Below, piece after piece: positions 51,388 through 60,986 of a DNA stretch of 64,000 bases; within the stretch, counting starts at the first letter, position 1, and each line of letters begins with the position of its first letter. The stretch lies in contig NZ_JAHLQH010000013.1 in NCBI RefSeq assembly GCF_018918325.1, positions 19,956-83,955 on the forward strand. The letters are read 5' to 3'. Under the pieces are notes generated by a model. The model was not told where the DNA came from, did not search any database, and was given only the letters and a program-made list of their open reading frames with translations. The translations under genes and the position numbers were made by a program. This DNA comes from Clostridium sp. MSJ-8 (GTDB taxonomy: Bacteria; Bacillota; Clostridia; Clostridiales; Clostridiaceae).

Positions 51388-51825
51388 ATGTTACAAGTAA
51401 TACCATTTAGTAACAAAGTAGGATTTTTTAATGAAGGAAGTGCATTAGATAAGTTATTTAATGATTTCTTCAATGATGATTTTGGTTTCTCAGAAATGAA
51501 TAATGTAATGAATGTTGATGTAAGAGAAAACGAAAAAGAATATTTGATTTCTGCTGAATTGCCAGGTGTAAATAAAGAAAACATATCATTAGAATATGAT
51601 AATAATAACTTGACAATTACTGCAACTAGAGAAAATACTATTAATGATGATAGTAATGAAAATTATATTAGAAGAGAACGAAATTATGGAACATTTAGTA
51701 GAAGTTTATATCTAGAAAATATTGATAGAGAGAGCATTATGGCCAAGTTTGAAAATGGTGAATTGAAGATAATTGCACCAAAGAAAGAAGTGGAAAAATC
51801 TAATAATAGAATTTTTATAAAATAG
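51388..51825 (+). CDS. Small heat shock protein (Hsp20/alpha-crystallin)
   Basis: A 145-residue Hsp20 chaperone that holds unfolded proteins under heat or solvent stress. The alpha-crystallin domain begins near residue 40 (MNVDVRENEKEYLISAELPG), with NITLEY-like strand N-N-LTITATR and the characteristic GTFSRSLYL. It ends in a short RIFIK I-x-I tail. It is preceded by AAGGAAGG. The CtsR promoter just upstream marks it as a heat-shock gene. Confidence 0.93.
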   Translation: MLQVIPFSNKVGFFNEGSALDKLFNDFFNDDFGFSEMNNVMNVDVRENEKEYLISAELPGVNKENISLEYDNNNLTITATRENTINDDSNENYIRRERNYGTFSRSLYLENIDRESIMAKFENGELKIIAPKKEVEKSNNRIFIK

Positions 51826-51888
51826 GAATTAGAAAATAATAAGAATAAAATTGAATAATTTCATTAAGAACTGTGAAATATAAAAAAG

Positions 51889-51963
51889 TTAAGTTAGCTA
51901 AATGTTGTAAAATTACAAAAGCTTATGTAAATGCAACATTTAAAAGCTAGCTTAATTTTTTTT
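51889..51963 (+). terminator. Terminator after hsp20
   Basis: TTAAGTTAGCT (51889-51899) pairs with AGCTAGCTTAA (51945-51955) with one G-U pair, and AAATGTTG pairs with CAACATTT inside. A run of eight T residues follows. Confidence 0.8.
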
Positions 51964-52059
51964 AATCTTTAGGAATTATATTAAGAAGAGTTTCTTTATT
52001 AATATAAAATATGCTTGTATAATGAAATAAGATAATAATTTTTAATGAGGTGTTAAGTT

Positions 52060-52527
52060 ATGAATATTGATGTTGAAAATAGCAAATATGCTCAAAAAGC
52101 AATGGAGATTATGAAAGAAGGATATAATTGTGCACAATCTGTTTTTTTAGCATTTGAAGATAAATATGATATTGATCATAATATTGCTCTTAAGTTAAGT
52201 TCATCCTTTGGTGGTGGAATGGGCAGATTAAGAGAAGTATGCGGAGCAGTAAGTGGAATGTTTATGGTTGCAGGAATTTTATATGGATATGATTCTCCAA
52301 CAGACATGGCTGCAAAAACAGAACATTATAAAAGAATACAGGAATTGGCAAAAGAATTTGAGGATATAAATGGTTCTATTGTATGTAGGGAGCTATTAGG
52401 GTTATCTAAAGGAAAAGATTCACCTATTCCAGAAGCAAGAACAGAAGCTTATTATAAGAAGAGACCATGTGTTGAACTTGTTGGAATTGCTGCTGCCATA
52501 ATGGAAGATTACATAAATAAGCATTAA
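52060..52527 (+). CDS. C_GCAxxG_C_C family redox protein
   Basis: A 155-residue protein of the C_GCAxxG_C_C family. The family cysteines are visible: NCAQSVF (about 25), then VCGAVSG (about 63-69), then VCRELLG (about 109) and PCVELVG (about 140). The conserved cysteines suggest metal or redox function; the activity is not known. It lies two bases before the NERD gene. Confidence 0.85.
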   Translation: MNIDVENSKYAQKAMEIMKEGYNCAQSVFLAFEDKYDIDHNIALKLSSSFGGGMGRLREVCGAVSGMFMVAGILYGYDSPTDMAAKTEHYKRIQELAKEFEDINGSIVCRELLGLSKGKDSPIPEARTEAYYKKRPCVELVGIAAAIMEDYINKH

Positions 52528-52528
52528 A

Positions 52529-53230
52529 ATGTTAAGATTATTTCATAAAAAAATTAAGGACAAGGGAAGTATAGGAGAAAAAATAGTATCAAAAAAACTA
52601 AAGAAATTAGATAACAAATATTATGTAATAAATGATTTATTACTTGCTACAGAAAAAGTAACTAGTCAAATAGATCATGTAGTTATTTCTATTTATGGAA
52701 TATTTGTTATAGAAACCAAAAATTATAGTGGTACTATATATGGAAATGACGTTAATTATAATTGGCAGCAGAAAATAGGTAATAAATATAATAAATTTAG
52801 AAATCCTATAAAACAGAATTATTCACATATAAAAGCTATTCAATATATTTTACCTGAACTTAAAGATAAAGATTTTTTATCAATTATTGTTTTTAATAGG
52901 GGAGCGAGCCTTAAGATTAACACTAAATATAATGTAATAAAGGTAAGAAAGTTAAAGAAAACTATAAAAAAGCATAAAGATATATTATTAGAAGCTACTG
53001 AAGTTGAATATATTTATGAAACTTTATTAAAAGCTAATATTAGATCTAATAGAATGAAGCGTAAGCATGTAAAAAATATAGAAAAGTCTATAAAGAAAAC
53101 AAATAAGAAAATAAATAAAAAGAGATGTCCAAGGTGTAATGGAAAATTAAAAAAGATAAAGGGGGTAAATGGATATTTTTATGGATGCAAGAATTATCCT
53201 AAATGTAGGTTTACAAAAGAAATAGATTGA
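52529..53230 (+). CDS. NERD domain protein with topoisomerase-type zinc finger
   Basis: A 233-residue protein. The NERD nuclease-related domain covers about 12-125: GSIGEKIVSKKLKKLDNKYY, then SQIDHVVISIYGIFVIETKN with the acidic and E-x-K residues of a restriction-like fold. The C-terminus is a basic linker followed by a zinc finger (CPRCNGKLKKIKG...GCKNYPKC) of the topoisomerase I type. It probably acts on DNA. It starts right after the previous stop with coupled translation. Confidence 0.85.
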   Translation: MLRLFHKKIKDKGSIGEKIVSKKLKKLDNKYYVINDLLLATEKVTSQIDHVVISIYGIFVIETKNYSGTIYGNDVNYNWQQKIGNKYNKFRNPIKQNYSHIKAIQYILPELKDKDFLSIIVFNRGASLKINTKYNVIKVRKLKKTIKKHKDILLEATEVEYIYETLLKANIRSNRMKRKHVKNIEKSIKKTNKKINKKRCPRCNGKLKKIKGVNGYFYGCKNYPKCRFTKEID

Positions 53231-53302
53231 TTTGTTTAATTGATAGTGTCAAATTAATTATATAAGAATAATATAGAATATATAATTATTTTAGGTGATA
53301 AT

Positions 53303-53794
53303 GTGGATTGTTATGACAATTTATCTAATATGATTGATACTTTAAAGAAGGAAAATGAACAAAATCCTAAATGTACTATAGATTGTTCAGCAGGAGCAGA
53401 TACTAATTGTTGTAGATTTTATAATCTAGATGTAAGTTATGGCTTTCAAGATGTTAGTCCTATGCTATTTGTTGTTGTAGGTGAAATTATAGCAAATATA
53501 TTATCAGGAAGTCTTCCTATAAATGTAGCTAATTCAATAGCAAATGTTATGAATCTAGCAGGACAAATTATAGAAACTTATTCTGCACAACAAGCATATC
53601 AACAATTTGGTCCAGGAAGATTGTATAGTCCTATATATAAAAATGTAGCTAATCCATTTTGTAAAGATAATAGTACAAGTGCTGGAGAAGAAAAAATCAT
53701 AAATGTCTTAGAAGAGATGCTAAGGTGTATAAAAGATGAGAATATTAAGGTGCAAAGTTCTATTGATAATATAGAAAAAAAGTTGAAGGAATAG
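53303..53794 (+). CDS. Tandem unknown protein A (GFQDVSPM/GPGRLY family)
   Basis: A 163-residue protein of no known family. Notable segments: cysteine-rich CTIDCSAGADTNCCRFYNLD, the motif GFQDVSPM, a hydrophobic amphipathic helix region (FVVVGEIIANILSGSLPINV), then GPGRLYSPIYKNVANPFCK, and a C-terminal coiled coil. The next gene encodes a paralog with the same order. Start GTG 53303 after TAGGTGATAAT. The membrane-like central part suggests a surface, spore or pore-related role, but that is not shown. Confidence 0.7.
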   Translation: MDCYDNLSNMIDTLKKENEQNPKCTIDCSAGADTNCCRFYNLDVSYGFQDVSPMLFVVVGEIIANILSGSLPINVANSIANVMNLAGQIIETYSAQQAYQQFGPGRLYSPIYKNVANPFCKDNSTSAGEEKIINVLEEMLRCIKDENIKVQSSIDNIEKKLKE

Positions 53795-53816
53795 AAAGGT
53801 GATAATATAGACTATT

Positions 53817-54287
53817 ATGGAAGATAATTTACAGAATATTTTAGATGAGTTATGTAGTTGTATGAATATAGATATGACTGCAGGTGCAAAAGATAATGAA
53901 TGTAGGTTCTGTAATTTAGATATGATAGGTGGATTTCAAGATGTTAGTCCTATGTTTTTATCTGTAATATTAGAAGTTATTAGTAATGTAGTAGCAGGAA
54001 ATATTCCTTCAAATGTATCTAATGCAATAGGTAACTGGCTTCAGTTGATTTCAACTCAGATGACGTTATATATAGGACAACAACAATATCTAGAATCAGG
54101 TCCTGGGAGATTGTATAATCCTGTGTATAAAAATATATCGAATCCTTTTTGTAAAATTGATAAATCAAGTAGTTCAAAATATAAAAAGGAAATTAAAGAA
54201 CTTAATAAATCAATAAGTGAATTGAAAGTTCAAATTAAAGATATGAGAGAAGAAATAAATACATTGAAAAATAAAATGCAAGTATAA
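53817..54287 (+). CDS. Tandem unknown protein B (GFQDVSPM/GPGRLY family)
   Basis: A 156-residue paralog of the preceding gene, sharing CRFCNLDM, GFQDVSPM, the hydrophobic segment and SGPGRLYNPVYKNISNPFCK. The C-terminal coiled coil is longer (ELNKSISELKVQIKDMREEI). The ribosome site AAAGGTGATAAT is 15 bases before ATG 53817. At the position matching the first paralog's GTG it has ATA, so its start may have shifted after duplication. Confidence 0.68.
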   Translation: MEDNLQNILDELCSCMNIDMTAGAKDNECRFCNLDMIGGFQDVSPMFLSVILEVISNVVAGNIPSNVSNAIGNWLQLISTQMTLYIGQQQYLESGPGRLYNPVYKNISNPFCKIDKSSSSKYKKEIKELNKSISELKVQIKDMREEINTLKNKMQV

Positions 54288-54570
54288 AATCTTGTGTTTT
54301 ATTTTTCGTATTAAGAAAATTTTTTTGGGATTTGTCAATATATATGTTAAAATGTAATTATAAATTGTAGGAAAAAGAAAGCACCTTTAACAATATGTTA
54401 CGTAATTTAACAAGAAGTAAAGGGTTTAAAGATGTTTTTAAAACAGGCAGTTCAAGATATATGCATTATTGAATAGGAAAGGAGATTGTTACTGTAAAAT
54501 AAATTTTAAAAATGTATTAAATAATAGATATAAGGTATATTTTTAAGATTTTCAGTACATAATTTAAGAT

Positions 54571-55611
54571 ATGAAGATAAAGATGCCTAGAAAGTTTGAC
54601 TTAAAGTCATCATTGAAGATATGTATTCAATTAGATAAAACAAAAGATGATAAAGAGTATTTGTTTGATTATAGCAGTATAAGATCTGTAGAACCTTTTG
54701 CATTATTACTGATTTCTTCAAAGATAAGAGAATTTCAGCGTAAACATAATGATTCAAGGATTTTAGTTAAAGGATGTAAAGATATGCCTTATGCATTTAC
54801 TATGGGATATTTTAAGAGTATAGGAGAAAAGTTCAGCAATGAACCTGAAAGTGATACTGATGATATATACTTTCCTATGGAAGAATTTAATATAGTAGAA
54901 CTTAAGAAAAAAGCTAAAGAACAATTTGATAATAATATGGAGAATTGTATTAAGTCTTTAATTACAGAACCTATAGTTGATTTATTGAAGATACCTAATA
55001 CAAAAATTTCTTCTGGATTGGAAGACTTGATTCAAGAAGCTATAAATAATTCAATTGAACATAGTAATAGTGAAACATTTTGGGTGTGTGCATTATATTG
55101 GAAAGAGAGAGAATGTTTCGAAATAGCAATATTAGATGAAGGTATAGGAATAGAAAATTCATTAAATAATAATAAAAAAATAAAAATAAATAACAATAAA
55201 GATTCTCTAAAAATCGCATTACAACCAGGTGGTACTGGTATGGTTAAGAAACTATTTAAGAAAAGTACAAGAGATGCACGTGGTGTTGGATTATATATAA
55301 ATAGTAATGTATTTGGTATTCTTGGTGATTATGTAATATGTAGTGATAATATGTGTCTTATAAGAAAAGATAATTTTTATTCATTTGAGAAGACTGCATT
55401 TAATGGTACAATAACAAGAATGAGAATTGATACAAGTAAAATAGATTCATTATTAAAAACTAAAGCTATAGTTGAAGATGAGGCTAATGTAGCTCAGGCT
55501 AAGGTTTCAAAACTAAAAGAAATAAATATAGATTCATTAAGTAATACTGTTACTAATCAACTTGTTGAAGAAGATATATTTGCTATTATGGGTGAGGATA
55601 CTGAAGAATGA
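54571..55611 (+). CDS. STAS-like domain fused to a GHKL ATPase
   Basis: A 346-residue protein. Residues 10-90 resemble a STAS/anti-sigma-antagonist fold (YLFDYSSIRSVEPFALLLIS, then AYAFTMGYFKSIG-like part). From about 150 a HATPase_c domain has the N box DLIQEAINNSIEHS, the G1 box DEGIGI and a RDARGVGLY G2-type loop. This resembles stress-response anti-sigma modules or MORC/Hsp90-like ATPases. It overlaps the helicase gene by four bases (ATGA), implying a joint function. The gap before it (54288-54570) has no gene; the ribosome site is weak. Confidence 0.75.
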   Translation: MKIKMPRKFDLKSSLKICIQLDKTKDDKEYLFDYSSIRSVEPFALLLISSKIREFQRKHNDSRILVKGCKDMPYAFTMGYFKSIGEKFSNEPESDTDDIYFPMEEFNIVELKKKAKEQFDNNMENCIKSLITEPIVDLLKIPNTKISSGLEDLIQEAINNSIEHSNSETFWVCALYWKERECFEIAILDEGIGIENSLNNNKKIKINNNKDSLKIALQPGGTGMVKKLFKKSTRDARGVGLYINSNVFGILGDYVICSDNMCLIRKDNFYSFEKTAFNGTITRMRIDTSKIDSLLKTKAIVEDEANVAQAKVSKLKEINIDSLSNTVTNQLVEEDIFAIMGEDTEE

Positions 55612-57947
55612 GAAAACTATTTAAGATATCAGTCAGAAATCTAGTAGAACTTGTTATGAGGCATGGTAGTATAGATAATAGATATATGAGCAATGCAAAA
55701 GCAATAGAAGGAATAATAGGACATCAGAAAGTTCAAAATTCATATGGTGATAATTACGAAAAGGAAGTTATTGTAAAACACCAATTGGCTTATGAAGATA
55801 TAGATATTCAGATAGAAGGACGAATAGATGGAATACTAAAAGAAGAAGATAAATATATTATAGATGAAATAAAAACAACAACAAAAGAATTATTGTTTAT
55901 TGATGAGAATTATAACCCGTTACATTTTGCACAAGCTAAGTGTTATGGGTATATTTTTTGTTATGATAATAATCTACCTGAGATAGAGATACAATTAACA
56001 TATTTTAATATAGATACTGAAAATACAAGAATAATAAGAAAAAAATATTCTTTTGATGAATTAAAAAAAGATTTTATGGAGATAATAAATATATATGTGG
56101 ATCAATGTGTGGGTAGTCAGAAGTGGATTGAAAACAGGAATAATTCTCTTAAACAGTTAATATTCCCTTATGATAGATATAGAATTGGGCAGAGAGAACT
56201 TGCTGTAAGAGTTTATAAGGCTATTGAGATGCAGAAGAAGTGTTTAGCACAAGCTCCAACAGGAACAGGTAAGACAATATCTACTATATTTCCTAGTTTA
56301 AAGGCTATGGGGAATAATCTTACTTCCAAGATATTTTATCTTACTGCGAAGACTGTTACTAGAGAGTTAGCTGAAGAGGCTATAAGATTACTTAAGAAGC
56401 AACACATTACCTTGCGATATGTAACTATTAGTGCCAAGGATAAAGTATGCATGATGGAAGAAACTAATTGTAATCCTGATTATTGTCCTTATGCAAGAGA
56501 TTATTATGATAGATTAGATGATGCACTTAGGATTATATTAGAAGAAGAATCGAATTTTAGTACAGAGAATATACTTAAGTTTAGTGAGAATTATAAGCTA
56601 TGTCCTTTTGAGTTATCATTAGAACTAGCTCTATATTCTGACATAATTATTTGTGATTATAACTATATTTTTGATGCTAGAGTATTTCTTAGGCGATTTT
56701 TTCAAGATAATAATAACAATTATACTTTTTTGATAGATGAAGCACATAATTTAATAGATAGAGTTAGAGATATGTATACTGCAGAAGTATCACAAGAGAA
56801 GGTAGAGAATGTCAAGAAAATATATGGCAGAAAAAACAGAAAACTTAATAATTCTATAAAGAATTTATTATTATTTATGCAACAGAAAAGCAACGAATAT
56901 GAGTATAGAAAAACTACATTAGTTAAAGAAAAACAAAATGATCTTATAGATTTATTAAATAATTTTATGAAATGTACAGATGCATATCTTGCAAGATCAA
57001 ATGAAGAAAATACAGAATTAATAGAATTATATTTTGATTTTTATGCTTTTACAACAATATATGAGTATTATAATGAGGAGAACTTTATAAATATATATAG
57101 TTATAACAAAGAATTAACTATAAGGAATTATTGTTTTAATCCCAAGGCTATTATTAAAGATAAGATTAGTTTAAGTAAATCAACAACGTTATTTTCTGCA
57201 ACAATGCTTCCGCTTAATTATTTTAAAGACATGTATGGATATGAAGAAGGCGATTATATAGTCAATCTTAATAATCCTTTTGATGAAAAAAATAGATTAG
57301 TAATGATAGCTGGTAATATAAGTACAACATATAATAATAGAGAAAAAACAGTAAAGGATATAGTATTATATATAAGACAACTTGTATTAGCAAAGACAGG
57401 GAATTATATAGTTTTTTTCCCTTCCTATAAGTACATGAATTTAGTATATGAAGCTATATTAGAAGATGAAGATTTATATAATATATATATGCAAGATAAT
57501 AATATGACAGAAGAGGATAAAGAAGATTTTTTACAGATCTTTAAAAATGGAGTAGTAGGTAAGAGTAATGTAGGGTTATGCGTTATGGGAAGTCACTTTT
57601 CTGAAGGTATAGATTTAGTTGAAGATAAACTTATAGGAGTGATTGTTGTAGGAGTTGGTATGCCAAGTATATGTTTGGAACGAGATATTATCAAAGATAA
57701 TATTAACTCAAAAGGCGAAGGATTTAATTATGCATATATATATCCAGGCATAATTAAAGTTATACAAGCAGCAGGTAGATGTATTAGAAGTGAAAGAGAT
57801 AGGGGAGTTATATTACTTATAGATAGTAGATATTGTAGTCCCCAATACAAGAATTTATTACCATACAGAATTACATCAGAAACATATATACAAAGTGTTG
57901 ATGATTTAGTTAGCAAAGTGACTTGCTTTTGGAATGAAAAGATATAA
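55608..57947 (+). CDS. PD-(D/E)XK nuclease-XPD/DinG-type helicase
   Basis: A 779-residue protein. Residues 1-170 are a RecB-like nuclease: IEGRIDGILKEEDKYIIDEI with the D and E-x-K of the fold. A superfamily 2 helicase follows with AQAPTGTGKTIST (about 220), the Fe-S cysteine set CMMEETNCNPDYC...C, the DEAH box TFLIDEAHNLIDR, and the C-terminal motifs SATMLPLNYFKDM and QAAGRCIRSERDRG. This resembles Rad3/DinG-like clostridial helicases for repair. It is co-translated with the STAS/HATPase gene. Confidence 0.88.
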   Translation: MRKLFKISVRNLVELVMRHGSIDNRYMSNAKAIEGIIGHQKVQNSYGDNYEKEVIVKHQLAYEDIDIQIEGRIDGILKEEDKYIIDEIKTTTKELLFIDENYNPLHFAQAKCYGYIFCYDNNLPEIEIQLTYFNIDTENTRIIRKKYSFDELKKDFMEIINIYVDQCVGSQKWIENRNNSLKQLIFPYDRYRIGQRELAVRVYKAIEMQKKCLAQAPTGTGKTISTIFPSLKAMGNNLTSKIFYLTAKTVTRELAEEAIRLLKKQHITLRYVTISAKDKVCMMEETNCNPDYCPYARDYYDRLDDALRIILEEESNFSTENILKFSENYKLCPFELSLELALYSDIIICDYNYIFDARVFLRRFFQDNNNNYTFLIDEAHNLIDRVRDMYTAEVSQEKVENVKKIYGRKNRKLNNSIKNLLLFMQQKSNEYEYRKTTLVKEKQNDLIDLLNNFMKCTDAYLARSNEENTELIELYFDFYAFTTIYEYYNEENFINIYSYNKELTIRNYCFNPKAIIKDKISLSKSTTLFSATMLPLNYFKDMYGYEEGDYIVNLNNPFDEKNRLVMIAGNISTTYNNREKTVKDIVLYIRQLVLAKTGNYIVFFPSYKYMNLVYEAILEDEDLYNIYMQDNNMTEEDKEDFLQIFKNGVVGKSNVGLCVMGSHFSEGIDLVEDKLIGVIVVGVGMPSICLERDIIKDNINSKGEGFNYAYIYPGIIKVIQAAGRCIRSERDRGVILLIDSRYCSPQYKNLLPYRITSETYIQSVDDLVSKVTCFWNEKI

Positions 57948-58060
57948 AATGCTTACGGCGTGTTTTTTAGGATGATAATAAAAACATACAAAATAATAGT
58001 GATTAAAATAATTTAAAATAATATATATTAGTGTATAGATTATTTTGGAGGAATTTTTAA

Positions 58061-58297
58061 ATGAATAGCTGCAAACAATTAATGAAGAAGCGAAAGAAGA
58101 TCATAAGAACTAATATTGCTTTAGCTGTTGTTTTAGTAGTTTTTTTGGCATTATGTTTTTGGAATTTAATTTTTTCAATTCCTTTTATAATTACAGCGCT
58201 TATTATTGCGAATAATGAGAATAGAATTTCAAGAGTTGATGAAGAGATTGGACAGATAGAAGTAAAGAGAGAAGATGATAGTTACTACAATAATTAA
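58061..58297 (+). CDS. Small two-helix membrane protein
   Basis: A 78-residue protein with two adjacent hydrophobic segments (IALAVVLVVFLALCFWN, then LIFSIPFIITALIIANN, about 19-53) and charged ends. The start ATG 58061 follows TTGGAGG. Function is unknown. It ends in a strong terminator. Confidence 0.65.
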   Translation: MNSCKQLMKKRKKIIRTNIALAVVLVVFLALCFWNLIFSIPFIITALIIANNENRISRVDEEIGQIEVKREDDSYYNN

Positions 58298-58322
58298 GGG
58301 TGCTTAGTGCACCCTTGTTTTT
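58296..58322. terminator. Terminator between convergent genes
   Basis: AAGGGTGC (58296-58303) pairs with GCACCCTT (58309-58316), then GTTTTT. It ends the membrane protein gene; its reverse strand can also stop the MscS transcript. Confidence 0.85.
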
Positions 58323-58323
58323 G

Positions 58324-59133
58324 CTATTTATCAGTATGAATATCTAATTGAGGATATGGAATTGATATATCTTCTTCATCAAATTTAATTTTAGTTTTTT
58401 CTAATAAATAATAATATACTGACCAATAGTTCTCAGTATTAGTCCATACTCTAACAATGAAGTTAACAGAACTAGCTGCATGCTCATCAATATTAATAAA
58501 TGGTTCAGGATCCTTTAGAATTAAGTCATTGCTATTAATTACAGAACTTATAGCATTTTTTACTTTTGAGACGTCTTCATCATATCCAACCCCAAATACC
58601 AAATCAACTCTTCTTGTGTTTTTCTTGCTGTAATTCACTAAACTTCCATTTGCGAGAATTCCGTTTGGAATCATGATAGATTTATTATCAGGAGTAACTA
58701 AGTGAGTATAGAACATATCTATTCTTTCAACATTTCCTGAATGTCCTTGAGCTTCTATGTAATCCCCAACTTTAAAGGGTCTCATAATAAGTATAATAAC
58801 ACCACCAGCAAAGTTAGAAAGGCTTCCTTGAAGTGCTAATCCTATTGCAAGAGTAGAAGAAGCAAATATAGCAGCGATTCCAGTTACTTGTATGCCTACA
58901 AAATTTAATGTAAATAATATCAAAAGTGCTTTAAGTGATAGGTCGATGAATGCATTTAAAAAAGACTGAAGTGTAGGATCAAATTGACGTTTGTGACCAA
59001 TTTTAGTTAAAATACTTCTTAGTTTTTTTATTAATTTCCAACAAACAAGAAATATAATTAATCCTAGAACTAGCCTTACACCATTTCGTTCACACCATAA
59101 AATTATTTTTTCTAATATTCGTTCTAAATTCAT
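58324..59133 (-). CDS. Small mechanosensitive channel MscS
   Basis: A 269-residue MscS channel that relieves turgor on osmotic down-shock. It has N-terminal transmembrane helices, the pore helix pattern TLAIGLALQGSLSNFAGGVI and the beta domain (FKVGDYIEAQGHSGNVERID, PNGILANGSLVNYSKKNTRR). Length is standard for E. coli-type MscS. Confidence 0.93.
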   Translation of the reverse strand: MNLERILEKIILWCERNGVRLVLGLIIFLVCWKLIKKLRSILTKIGHKRQFDPTLQSFLNAFIDLSLKALLILFTLNFVGIQVTGIAAIFASSTLAIGLALQGSLSNFAGGVIILIMRPFKVGDYIEAQGHSGNVERIDMFYTHLVTPDNKSIMIPNGILANGSLVNYSKKNTRRVDLVFGVGYDEDVSKVKNAISSVINSNDLILKDPEPFINIDEHAASSVNFIVRVWTNTENYWSVYYYLLEKTKIKFDEEDISIPYPQLDIHTDK

Positions 59134-59611
59134 AAAAAATTGTTATTGAAGTGTTGATATTCAATAACTTAACTCCTTTCTTATATAAAATTATATCTAA
59201 TATAAATATTCAGATATATTCTTTTTTTATAATACTATAATTAGTATTATGTAAACAACATGAATATTATTCATGTTTATAATAGAAAAATATAAAATGT
59301 AATCAAAATAATTTTAAGTGTTAATTGAAAAAAATACAACTAATATTGAATAAAAACAGCGGTAAAGATTAAATAATTTTCGAGATAATAATCTCCATAT
59401 TTACAGTAACTATGAAAAATGTTTTGGGAATATTTAGTATGAATAAAATGAGAAGGGATTTTAACACTGAAGGCTATAAATAAATTTAATCTTTACCGCT
59501 GGGAACCTTATTTTTGTATTCGTAAAATATATAAAAATATGATATAATTACTTTATTTTCTAAATTTTATAAAAGTAAACATAGGAAAAAATATAAACTG
59601 GGGTGAATAGT
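59134..59611 (+). other. Non-coding gap with an 18-bp inverted-repeat element
   Basis: No gene lies here. CAGCGGTAAAGATTAAAT (59357-59374) is repeated perfectly inverted at 59484-59501, enclosing 109 bases that include GAGAT...ATCTC. T-rich sequence follows the right arm. The element may be a terminator/small RNA or a miniature mobile element. The remainder is AT-rich promoter-like sequence before 59612. Confidence 0.6.
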
Positions 59612-60261
59612 GTGAGTGTAGGAATAGAAGACATTAATATTTATTCGGGGGAATTATATATTGATGTAAAATATATATTTAAAAACAGAAATTTAAATAT
59701 GGAAAGATATGATAATTTGATGATGGAAGAAAAATCGGTAGGATTGTCATGTGAAGATGTAGTAACTAATGGCGTAAATGCAGCAAAGCCTATAATTGAT
59801 AAACTAAGTGATGAAGAAAGGAATTCTATAGAATTATTAATTACATCTTCAGAATCTGGAATTGACTTTGGAAAGTCAATAAGTACATATATTCATAAGT
59901 ATTTAGGATTAAATAAAAATTGTTGTATATTTGAAGTTAAGTAGGCTTGTTTTGGTGGTACAGCAGCTTTGCAGATGGCAGTATCATATATAAAATCAAA
60001 ATCATTTAAGGGAGCACATAGAAAAATGATGAGACAGTTTTCTAGTTTGAAAACAAAAGCTATTGAAGAAGATTTCAATAGAAGAGTTGGACCTTCAATA
60101 GAATATTGTAAAAGAATTGGTAATGTATATTCGGCAACTGCATATGTAGTTTGATTGATAATAGTGAAGAAATAGCAATTAAAACTAATATGGAAGTATT
60201 TTCTAATAAAAAAGCATTAGATAAAATAGAACAATTTATTACAAATAATAAATTATGTTAA
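59612..60261 (+). pseudogene. Broken HMG-CoA-synthase-like gene (PksG type)
   Basis: The start VGIEDINIYSGELYIDVKYI, then NLMMEEKSVGLSCEDVVTNG and TSSESGIDFGKSISTYIHKY, are those of beta-branching HMG synthases of trans-AT polyketide pathways. At 59942-59944 a TAG replaces the expected Gln codon just before the active-site ACFGGTA. The frame continues to KSFKGA, then an internal deletion of roughly half the protein jumps to HRKMMRQFSSLKTKAIEEDF. A frameshift and further stops follow, ending near 60261. It is plainly dead. Confidence 0.88.
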
Positions 60262-60286
60262 TTAATAATTAATCAGGGGGAAAAAT

Positions 60287-60985
60287 ATGATGGTAGAAGT
60301 TAAAAATGTCAGTAAAACATATAAAACAGCTGACATTGAATTTAAAGCATTAAAAAATGTTAGTTTTACATTAGAGGAAGGTAAGATTATGACTATACTT
60401 GGTCCGTCAGGATCTGGAAAGTCAACACTTCTTAATATTTTAGGGGGGATTGATTTAGTTAGTGAAGGAAGTGTTGTTGTTGATAACAAAGAGATCACTA
60501 ATTTAAATGAGGAAAAATTATGCGAATATAGAAAAAAATCAATAGGATTTGTTTTTCAATTTTATAATTTAATATCTAATTTAACTGTTTATGAAAACGT
60601 AGAAGTTGTAGCTAATATAACTAAAAATCCACTCGATATTAATGAGATTTTAAGAGCAGTTGGAATGGAAAATATGAAAGATAGATTTCCTAAAGAATTG
60701 AGTGGAGGACAACAACAAAGAGTTGCTATAGCTAGAGCATTAGTAAAAAAACCAAAAGTATTATTATGTGATGAACCTACTGGTGCTTTGGATTTTGAAA
60801 CATCAAAAGAAATTTTAAAATTAATTGATGAAATTAACAAAAAATATAATACAACAGTAATAATTATTACACATAATGAAGCTATTTCTTCAATCTCTCA
60901 TAGAGTTATTAGATTAAAGAGTGGTTTAATAGAAGAAGATAAGAATAATAATGAAATTAATTCAGTAGAAGGGATTGATTGGTAG
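60287..60985 (+). CDS. MacB/LolD-type ABC transporter ATPase
   Basis: A 232-residue ATPase with Walker A GPSGSGKST (about 39-47), Q loop FVFQFYNL, signature LSGGQQQRVAIARAL (about 140), Walker B VLLCDEPTGALD and H loop IIITHN. It pairs with the FtsX-type permease directly downstream. Such exporters expel peptides, antibiotics or lipids. Ribosome site GGGGGAAAAAT. Lying between two dead polyketide gene fragments, it may have served product export or self-protection. Confidence 0.92.
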   Translation: MMVEVKNVSKTYKTADIEFKALKNVSFTLEEGKIMTILGPSGSGKSTLLNILGGIDLVSEGSVVVDNKEITNLNEEKLCEYRKKSIGFVFQFYNLISNLTVYENVEVVANITKNPLDINEILRAVGMENMKDRFPKELSGGQQQRVAIARALVKKPKVLLCDEPTGALDFETSKEILKLIDEINKKYNTTVIIITHNEAISSISHRVIRLKSGLIEEDKNNNEINSVEGIDW

Positions 60986-60986
60986 T

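Noticed and set aside
54396..54476. A short frame (MLRNLTRSKGFKDVFK...) resembling the start of ribonuclease P protein
   Set aside because: It is only about 25 codons with weak similarity and no ribosome site; not enough to call a pseudogene.
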